From an uncultured Petrimonas sp. (GTDB taxonomy: Bacteria; Bacteroidota; Bacteroidia; Bacteroidales; Dysgonomonadaceae), in the NCBI GenBank assembly GCA_934621705.1, contig CAKTUP010000020.1, positions 1-18,552 on the forward strand: 18,552 nucleotides of DNA. Reading direction: 5' to 3'. The notes under the pieces are model-generated. The model saw only the letters and a list, made by a program, of their open reading frames with translations, searched no databases and was not told the DNA's origin. Shown here one piece after another: positions 13,423 through 18,552 of this stretch. The number at the start of each line of letters is the position of its first letter. Positions within the stretch are counted from its first letter, which is position 1. The position numbers and the translations under genes are program-made.

Positions 13423-15903
13423 ATGCGACTATCAGAATTACAGACCGGAGACAAGGCATTCATTATCAAAGTGAATGGCTCGGGAGCGTTTCGCAAGCGC
13501 ATTCTCGAAATGGGATTCGTGCGCGGTCAGGAAGTGAAGTCGATATTGAACGCTCCGTTGAAAGATCCAATCAAGTACGGGATTATGGAGTACGAAGTTT
13601 CGCTGCGGAGAAGCGAAGCGGTGATGATAGAAATCTCGAAACTGAAGGAAGATATAGATTACAGTTCACCTAACGGATATTTCGACGAAATTGATGATGA
13701 AAGCCCCGACGTGGATGTTTTTGAACCATTGGTTCACGAAGGAAATCATCCTAAAAATGGCAATACGAAAGTTATTCGCGTTGCGCTGGTGGGAAATCCC
13801 AATGCCGGAAAAACTTCGATCTTCAACCTTGCATCCGGCGCACACGAACACGTGGGAAACTACAGCGGCGTTACCGTAGATGCCAAAGAAGCCACGTTGC
13901 GCCACAACGGCTACAAATTCTTGTTGACCGACCTTCCCGGAACCTATTCCCTTTCGGCTTATTCTCCCGAAGAATTGTTCGTGAGAAAATACATTTTCGA
14001 AGAAAAACCCGATGTTATCATCAATGTGGTGTCGGCATCGGCATTGGAGCGGAACCTGTATCTGACCACCGAACTTATCGAACTGGAAAAACCGATGGTA
14101 GTGGCGCTCAATATGTATGACGAGCTTGAGAAGAGCGGCCGAACCTTCAACCACCAAACACTTTCCGAAATGCTAAATGTGCCCATTGTTCCTACTGTTG
14201 GGAAAAAAGGGTTCGGTATTCCCGAGTTATTGGAAAACGTAATTCAAATTCACGAATCCGACGAAAATCCGCAAACCGTAAAAGTCCCTTACGGGCGCGT
14301 ATTGGAAAAATCCATCGGAATAATGTGCCGCGATTTGTCGGCAAACGGTTTTACGCGATTGAATATGCCGAAACGGTATATCGGCATAAAACTGCTGGAA
14401 GGCGATAAGGAAGTGGAAGGCACAATCAGCGGCCACGATAAAAGCACAGAACTCATAGCGCGCCGCAACAAGGAACGCGATTACATAGAAAAACTGCTAA
14501 AAGAAGACCCCGAATCTGCGTTCACCAACGCCCGCTATGGCTTTATTGCCGGCGCGCTGAAAGAAACGCTGAGCGAAAAAATTACGCTCGAAGACAAAAC
14601 CACCGTTCTCGATTCCGTTCTCACGAATAAATATCTGGGTTTGCCGCTCTTTTTCGCATTTTTGTGGATCATGTTCGAAGCCACATTCCGGCTCGGCGCT
14701 TACCCGATGGAATGGATAGAGTGGATAGTTGCCGAAATCGGGAATTTAATCCGCGGCAATATGGCTGAAGGCCCGCTCAAAGACCTGCTGGTGGATGGCG
14801 TTGTCGGCGGAGTGGGTGGTGTGATCGTTTTCCTGCCCAATATTGTGATTCTGTATGTGTTTATCGCGTTTATGGAAGACTCGGGATACATGGCGCGGGC
14901 AGCGTTTATTATGGACAAGCTGATGCACAACATCGGATTGCACGGCAAATCGTTTATCCCGCTCATCATGGGATTTGGATGCAATGTGCCGGCCGTTATG
15001 TCCACACGAACCATCGAAAGCCGCAGCAGCCGGATGATTACCATGTTAATCGTTCCGTTTATGTCGTGCAGCGCGCGGTTACCGGTTTACATTTTGTTTG
15101 TGAGCGCGTTCTTTCCTCGAAACGGCAGTTTCATTATGCTCGGATTGTACGGAGTTGGTATTTTGGTGGCGATTCTCACGGCGATTTTGCTTCGCAAGAA
15201 GTTCTTCACTCAGGAAGATACGCCGTTTGTGATGGAACTTCCGCCGTACCGAATGCCCACGTTTAAATCGGTGATTATTCACATGTGGGAGCGTGCCAAG
15301 CAATATCTGTTAAAAATGGGCGGCCCCATTTTGATAGCCTCCATCATCATTTGGTTTTTGGGATATTTTCCGCACAACAAAGAGCGCGAAGCCGCTTTTG
15401 ATGCGCAGATAGCGCAAATAGAAAACTTATCGGTAAATGATACCGAAAAAGCCGAGATGGTTTCGGAAGTGGAGCACGCGAGAAATACCGAACATCAGGT
15501 GAATTCGTATATCGGAAGAATCGGACATTTCATGGAACCGGTAATGCGGCCGTTGGGATTCGACTGGAAGATTTCGGTGAGTTTATTGTCGGGAATGGCA
15601 GCAAAAGAAATCGTGATCAGCACCATGGGCGTGCTTTACACGGGCGATAGCGAAGACCAGCAATCGCTTCAAACCCGGTTGCTTTCAGAAACACATGCCG
15701 ATGGAACGCCCGTTTTCTCACCGTTGGTCGTTATCGGATTTCTGCTGTTCATTCTCATTTATTTCCCCTGTATCGCCACCATTGTAGCCATCAAAGAAGA
15801 ATCTCATTCCTGGCGATGGGCGCTTTTCAGCGTGGTATATTCTACCGGATTGGCGTGGTTTGTGGCGTTTTTGGTATATCAGGTGGGAAGTTTGGTGGGG
15901 TAA
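13423..15903 (+). CDS. feoB: Fused FeoA-FeoB ferrous iron transporter
   Basis: This inner-membrane protein imports Fe(II). The 826-residue product is a natural fusion common in Bacteroidales. Residues 1-75 are a FeoA SH3-like domain (MRLSELQTGDKAFII, RKRILEMGFVRGQEV). A linker of about 40 acidic residues follows, then the FeoB G domain with G1 GNPNAGKT (124-131), the switch TVDAKE, G3 DLPG (170-173) and G4 NMYD (230-233). The membrane part begins near residue 400 and has the conserved GLHGKSFIPLIMGFGCNVPA with its Cys, a site linked to iron passage. The C-terminus is VYQVGSLVG. The last codons are in a 20-bp sequence repeated exactly at 16690-16709. Downstream lies an antisense toxin-antitoxin pair, then two Cys-rich accessory genes. 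Confidence 0.97.
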   Translation: MRLSELQTGDKAFIIKVNGSGAFRKRILEMGFVRGQEVKSILNAPLKDPIKYGIMEYEVSLRRSEAVMIEISKLKEDIDYSSPNGYFDEIDDESPDVDVFEPLVHEGNHPKNGNTKVIRVALVGNPNAGKTSIFNLASGAHEHVGNYSGVTVDAKEATLRHNGYKFLLTDLPGTYSLSAYSPEELFVRKYIFEEKPDVIINVVSASALERNLYLTTELIELEKPMVVALNMYDELEKSGRTFNHQTLSEMLNVPIVPTVGKKGFGIPELLENVIQIHESDENPQTVKVPYGRVLEKSIGIMCRDLSANGFTRLNMPKRYIGIKLLEGDKEVEGTISGHDKSTELIARRNKERDYIEKLLKEDPESAFTNARYGFIAGALKETLSEKITLEDKTTVLDSVLTNKYLGLPLFFAFLWIMFEATFRLGAYPMEWIEWIVAEIGNLIRGNMAEGPLKDLLVDGVVGGVGGVIVFLPNIVILYVFIAFMEDSGYMARAAFIMDKLMHNIGLHGKSFIPLIMGFGCNVPAVMSTRTIESRSSRMITMLIVPFMSCSARLPVYILFVSAFFPRNGSFIMLGLYGVGILVAILTAILLRKKFFTQEDTPFVMELPPYRMPTFKSVIIHMWERAKQYLLKMGGPILIASIIIWFLGYFPHNKEREAAFDAQIAQIENLSVNDTEKAEMVSEVEHARNTEHQVNSYIGRIGHFMEPVMRPLGFDWKISVSLLSGMAAKEIVISTMGVLYTGDSEDQQSLQTRLLSETHADGTPVFSPLVVIGFLLFILIYFPCIATIVAIKEESHSWRWALFSVVYSTGLAWFVAFLVYQVGSLVG

Positions 15904-15907
15904 ATAC
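15888..15907 (+). repeat. 20-bp direct repeat, left copy (end of feoAB)
   Basis: The sequence AAGTTTGGTGGGGTAAATAC spans the last codons and stop of feoAB. An identical copy is at 16690-16709. The flanking bases differ on both sides, so the match is exactly 20 bp. In both places it is read in the same frame as Ser-Leu-Val-Gly-stop. Confidence 0.9.
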
Positions 15908-15914
15908 AGAAGAT

Positions 15915-16238
15915 TTATTTGTCGATAATATAAGCTTCAAATCTCTTGAAATTAGATACTTGCTTTTTAAATGAAGGCAGGAACGTTACAAGTTCTTCTA
16001 TTTTACTTGAAGTGCTATTTAAAACAACAATGGTTACGGGGTATTTGTCGAGATTTTGTTGGTGCATTAAATTCTTGTCGATGGTTAATAGAATATCGAA
16101 ATTATTTTCGGCGCAATATGCCATCAATTTGCCATTTTTAATGCCGCTCAAGCCCAGTTCTTGCACGGAGTACGCGTCAAACTCCTCCAAATGATTTTTC
16201 ATCCGTTTGGTTATGCACTCGTCAAGCAAAATTTTCAT
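15915..16238 (-). CDS. DUF5615 PIN-like toxin
   Basis: The 107-residue product matches the DUF5615 PIN-like family: MKILLDECITKRMKNHL with Asp6-Glu7 at the N-terminus, the central GIKNGKLMAYCAENN, and LLTIDKNL with Asp54-Lys55, where the family usually has LLTxDKDF. These proteins are usually paired with DUF433 proteins and regarded as toxin-antitoxin partners with a possible nuclease role. ATG 16238 gives the normal family start; an ATG at 16262 lies inside the partner gene. The start overlaps the end of the DUF433 gene by 17 bp. It is antisense to feoAB, ending 11 bp from the feoAB stop, and lies between two copies of a 20-bp direct repeat. Confidence 0.85.
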   Translation of the reverse strand: MKILLDECITKRMKNHLEEFDAYSVQELGLSGIKNGKLMAYCAENNFDILLTIDKNLMHQQNLDKYPVTIVVLNSTSSKIEELVTFLPSFKKQVSNFKRFEAYIIDK

Positions 16239-16455
16239 TGAAGATATATGTTGAAGATTCAATCAGTTTTTGTGACATTTCGAGAAGCCTGATCACCTGT
16301 TTTTTGCTGACACCCTCAAAATCTTCGAGAAAAGTTTGGATGGATTCACCCGTTTCCAGATAATCAAAAAGATTTTTTATCGGAACGCGCGTGCCAAAAA
16401 ATACAGGCGTACCGCCTAATATTTCTTTGTCAATATTTATTACATATTCGCTCAT
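16222..16455 (-). CDS. DUF433 antitoxin
   Basis: The 77-residue product is a DUF433 protein: INIDKEILGGTPVFFGTRVPIKNLFDYLETGESIQTFLEDFEGVSKKQVIRLLE. The GGTPVFFGTRVP segment is the family signature (commonly GKPVIKGTRIPV), followed by a helical DNA-binding part resembling a winged helix. These proteins usually serve as antitoxins to DUF5615 PIN-like proteins, as here. ATG 16455 was chosen because it begins the family domain; an upstream ATG at 16506 would lie beyond the promoter. A perfect -7 box is at 16484-16491. Confidence 0.87.
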   Translation of the reverse strand: MSEYVINIDKEILGGTPVFFGTRVPIKNLFDYLETGESIQTFLEDFEGVSKKQVIRLLEMSQKLIESSTYIFNENFA

Positions 16456-16483
16456 GATCCGGTGATTGTAATGTTTTGTTTGG

Positions 16484-16491
16484 CAAATATA
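16484..16491 (-). promoter_or_regulatory. -7 box of the DUF433/DUF5615 promoter
   Basis: On the minus strand the bases read TATATTTG followed by C, a perfect TAnnTTTG box 28 bp before the DUF433 ATG. Unlike the other two toxin-antitoxin promoters in the window, I see no convincing palindrome at its -33 region. Confidence 0.6.
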
Positions 16492-16561
16492 CAATTTTTT
16501 GTTCAATTTTGCGGTATATCTTAATTATCAAACATTTTCATCCTGTTTTTGTTTAAGTTTT

Positions 16562-16705
16562 ATGAATTTGCAACTTTTCATTGTTTTACTCATCGGTATA
16601 ATCGTTTTATTCGTTGTTATTCGCGGGATTTATCGTTTCTTTTTCGTGAAAAGGGAATCGGGATTTTGTGCCGGATGCAATGCGTGCGAAAGTTTGGTGG
16701 GGTAA
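16562..16705 (+). CDS. FeoB-associated Cys-rich membrane protein, first copy with a chimeric end
   Basis: The 47-residue product has one membrane helix (residues about 4-27, LFIVLLIGIIVLFVVI), a basic stretch RGIYRFFFVKRES, and a cytoplasmic-type Cys cluster CAGCNAC at 36-42 (CxxCxxC). This is the pattern of the small FeoB-associated Cys-rich proteins of Bacteroidota feo loci; their exact role in Fe(II) uptake is not known. Residues 1-43 match the second copy at 18012 in 35 of 43 positions. After residue 43 the two differ: this one ends ESLVG, encoded by the same 20 bp as the feoAB terminus, while the other has an acidic/basic tail of ten residues. It seems to be a truncated copy joined to feoAB-derived DNA. 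The short gene looks intact and may still function. Confidence 0.85.
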   Translation: MNLQLFIVLLIGIIVLFVVIRGIYRFFFVKRESGFCAGCNACESLVG

Positions 16706-16709
16706 ATAC
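16690..16709 (+). repeat. 20-bp direct repeat, right copy (end of the first Cys-rich gene)
   Basis: Identical to 15888-15907. It supplies the last codons and stop of the first Cys-rich gene and the bases just after it. The distance between the two copies, start to start, is 802 bp, and the enclosed DNA holds the DUF433/DUF5615 pair and nearly all of the Cys-rich gene. Confidence 0.9.
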
Positions 16710-16730
16710 CTTCTTGCAGGTTCTGAATTA

Positions 16731-17987
16731 ATGAAAGAAACAAGCAAAGAACTCTTACGGGTTTTAACACTAAAAGACGCCGTAGGCGTGGGATTGGGCG
16801 CGATAATAGGCGCCGGTATTTTTGTTGTGACAGGAGTTGCGGCGGGAGTATCGGGGCCGGCGTTTATCGTTGGATTGATCATTGCGGGTATTATTGCCTC
16901 TTTCAACGGATTGAGCTCTGCTCAACTGGCTGCCGTTTATCCGCATTCCGGCGGAACTTATGAGTACGGTTACCGATTGCTGAATCCCGCTTTCGGATTT
17001 TCGGCAGGATGGATGTTCTTGCTCAGTAAACTATCCGCCGCAGGCGTTGTGGCGATTGGATTTGGGAGTTATTTTTATCAATTGGTACCGGTGGCTTCGC
17101 CCATAGCAATTTCAATCATTGCGGTGATATTTCTTACCTTTGCCAACTATTTTGGGATAAAAAAGGCGGGGATGCTGAACCTTATTATTGTTAGCGTTAC
17201 ATTGCTTTCGCTTATTTATTTGGTTTTTAGTGGAATTCCTGTCGTGAAAACAGAGAACTTCAAACCGTTTGCGCCATTCGGAATTACGGGAATTGCAGAA
17301 GCGTCTGCGTTATTGTTTTTTGCGTTTACCGGTTACGCGAGAATCGCCACGCTAGCCGAAGAAGTCCGACAACCCGAAAAAACAATTCCCCGTGCAGTTA
17401 TCATCACCATAATAACCGCGATTATTCTGTATGTAGCGGTTTCTGTGGTTGCCACAGGCGTGATCGGTACAGAAAAAATGGCCGGAAGCAAATCACCTTT
17501 GCAAGTTGTGGCCGAATCACTTACCACACCCGCAATTAAAACCGTTGTTACGATTGGGGCTTCCACGGCTATGCTGGGGGTATTGCTGAGTCAGATTTTG
17601 GGAATCAGCCGTATGATGTTGGCTATGGGGCGACGAAACGATCTGCCGCCGTTTTTTCAGGTGATACACCGGAAATATAAAGTTCCGCATATCGGAATAC
17701 TTGTTACGGGCGCAATTATTTTATTGCTGACAATAATCGGAAACTTCGATTTTGTAGTCAGGGCGGCTTCATTTACCATTCTTTTGTATTACAGCATAAC
17801 CAACATTGCCGCGCTGAAACAACCCCGAAACGAGCAAATTTACGGGAAAATAATTCCGGTTCTGGGACTGATAGGTTGCGTGTTGATGTCGGTTTCCCTG
17901 CCGTTAAATGTAATTATAACGGGTGTCGGATTGCTTGTAGTCGGCTTTTTATTGCGGTTTCTTTTTCGTAAATTTGTCACAAATTAA
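16731..17987 (+). CDS. APC-superfamily amino acid permease
   Basis: This is an inner-membrane amino acid transporter of the APC superfamily; the substrate cannot be read. The 418-residue product has about twelve membrane helices and the hallmark first helix GLGAIIGAGIF at 21-31, where the backbone of the amino acid is bound. It also has SGGTYEYGYRLLNPAFGFSAGW after helix two, and FFAFTGYARIATLAEEVRQPEKTIPRA in the middle, the conserved G-F-E-like loop with EEVRxPEKxIPRA. I chose ATG 16731 (MKETSKELLRVLTLKDAVG). A longer frame begins at 16668 but would overlap the Cys-rich gene and pass through the direct repeat. It lies between two copies of the Cys-rich gene. No promoter is obvious, and transcription from the feo side is possible. 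Confidence 0.92.
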   Translation: MKETSKELLRVLTLKDAVGVGLGAIIGAGIFVVTGVAAGVSGPAFIVGLIIAGIIASFNGLSSAQLAAVYPHSGGTYEYGYRLLNPAFGFSAGWMFLLSKLSAAGVVAIGFGSYFYQLVPVASPIAISIIAVIFLTFANYFGIKKAGMLNLIIVSVTLLSLIYLVFSGIPVVKTENFKPFAPFGITGIAEASALLFFAFTGYARIATLAEEVRQPEKTIPRAVIITIITAIILYVAVSVVATGVIGTEKMAGSKSPLQVVAESLTTPAIKTVVTIGASTAMLGVLLSQILGISRMMLAMGRRNDLPPFFQVIHRKYKVPHIGILVTGAIILLLTIIGNFDFVVRAASFTILLYYSITNIAALKQPRNEQIYGKIIPVLGLIGCVLMSVSLPLNVIITGVGLLVVGFLLRFLFRKFVTN

Positions 17988-18011
17988 TCGTTGTTTTTAT
18001 AGACTTAACGT

Positions 18012-18173
18012 ATGAATTTACAATTAGCTATAGTTATCATCATCGGAATTATCGTTTCTGTTATCGTGATTCGCGGGATTTACCGTTTCTTTTTCGTGAA
18101 AAAGGAATCGGGATTTTGCGGCGGATGCAATGCGTGCGAATTTAATCCCGAAAATATGCAGAAAACGAAATGA
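18012..18173 (+). CDS. FeoB-associated Cys-rich membrane protein, second copy
   Basis: The 53-residue product has one N-terminal membrane helix (LAIVIIIGIIVSVIVI), the basic RGIYRFFFVKKES stretch, a CGGCNAC cluster at 36-42 and a polar tail EFNPENMQKTK. The tail is the likely ancestral form, absent from the first copy at 16562. It starts 24 bp after the permease stop. Its TGA stop overlaps the ATG of the next gene (ATGA at 18170-18173), which points to translational coupling. Like its paralogue it probably works with FeoB, although here it is separated from feoAB by more than 2 kb. Confidence 0.88.
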   Translation: MNLQLAIVIIIGIIVSVIVIRGIYRFFFVKKESGFCGGCNACEFNPENMQKTK

Positions 18174-18552
18174 AGGGAATAATTCTTTTATGTATCGGGA
18201 TAATGCTGAGCATCAGTATTTCGGCTCAGGAAAGCAATCCCAATTTCGATGAAAAGTTAGCCGCCGAATTAGGTGCCGACGATTACGGAATGAAAAGCTA
18301 TGTGCTTGTTCTGTTGAAAACCGGCAAAAACAAATCGAAAGACCAAAGCCTCATCAATGAATCCTTTGCCGGCCATTTCTCCAATATGAACGAATTGGCA
18401 AAACAGGGAAAGCTGGTGGTGGCTGGCCCGATGGGCAAAAACCTGAGAAATTACCGCGGAATTTTCATATTCAACGTATCCACATTCGAAGAAGCCGCCG
18501 AATGCCTGAAAGGCGATTTAGCCGTACAAAACGATTTTCTTCAGGCCGAACT
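18170..18552 (+). CDS. Secreted YciI-like protein (partial, cut at the window edge)
   Basis: The frame is open to the end of the window, giving 127 residues without a stop. It starts with a signal peptide (KGIILLCIGIMLSISISAQ, cleavage probably after the last Ala). The mature part has a YciI-type ferredoxin-like fold: YVLVLLKTGKNK, then HFSNMNELAKQGKLVVAGPMG with the conserved His, and FIFNVSTFEEAAECLKGDLAVQNDFLQAEL, the counterpart of the YciI DPAV segment. The function of YciI proteins is poorly known; exported forms like this are frequent in Bacteroidota. Its ATG overlaps the stop of the Cys-rich gene, so the two are probably translated together. The C-terminus is missing. Confidence 0.82.
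   Translation, partial: MKGIILLCIGIMLSISISAQESNPNFDEKLAAELGADDYGMKSYVLVLLKTGKNKSKDQSLINESFAGHFSNMNELAKQGKLVVAGPMGKNLRNYRGIFIFNVSTFEEAAECLKGDLAVQNDFLQAE

Noticed and set aside
16668..16730. Longer N-terminus for the APC permease from an ATG at 16668
   Set aside because: It would be made from the Cys-rich gene and the direct repeat in another frame and has no family counterpart; ATG 16731 fits.

Overview
The window looks like a chromosomal segment from a Bacteroidota, most likely Bacteroidales, genome. The grounds are a fused FeoA-FeoB iron transporter, A-rich leaders without Shine-Dalgarno sites, -7 boxes of the TAnnTTTG type (for example TACCTTTG, TATCTTTG, TATATTTG), a lipoprotein with an LSSC lipobox, and abundant short palindromic intergenic repeats. 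I cannot name a genus. There is no rRNA, tRNA, CRISPR array, transposase or phage gene.

Layout. Positions 2-5159 are read rightward: the C-terminal part of an unrecognised, possibly outer-membrane protein, DNA ligase LigA, a coiled-coil lipoprotein and an SLC13-type anion permease with two RCK_C domains. Positions 5160-5599 hold no gene but are packed with repeats. Positions 5600-13219 are read leftward. In transcription order they hold a PIN toxin-antitoxin pair, class I fumarase, a terminator, then a pantothenate/CoA block: a DUF2520 Rossmann protein (probable ketopantoate reductase), panB, panC, panD, a HigBA-type toxin-antitoxin pair, a stand-alone coaB and a stand-alone coaC, closed by a terminator. 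Positions 13423-18552 are mostly rightward: feoAB, a leftward DUF433/DUF5615 toxin-antitoxin pair, a small FeoB-associated Cys-rich membrane protein, an APC amino-acid permease, a second Cys-rich paralogue and a secreted YciI-like protein cut by the window edge.

How the genes fit together. PanB, the DUF2520 protein, PanC and PanD would supply every step from ketoisovalerate and aspartate to pantothenate. CoaB and CoaC then carry out the two steps after pantothenate kinase, which is not in the window. The HigBA module sits inside this operon with its own promoter and a perfect 22-bp palindrome, so coaB and coaC may be transcribed partly from a toxin-antitoxin promoter. The feo section is an iron(II) uptake locus with two Cys-rich accessory genes.

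Points most worth a second look are: a GC-rich palindromic repeat read in frame through the N-terminus of LigA; an apparent one-base deletion in an A7 tract that separates the start codon of panB from its conserved N-terminus; a 20-bp perfect direct repeat bracketing the DUF433/DUF5615 pair together with a chimeric Cys-rich gene; the separate, Firmicutes-like coaB and coaC; and three different toxin-antitoxin pairs within 10 kb, two with a palindrome at the -33 region of their promoter. I saw no clear evidence for a wholly new multigene system. The rest is mainly housekeeping metabolism with small accessory modules set into it.
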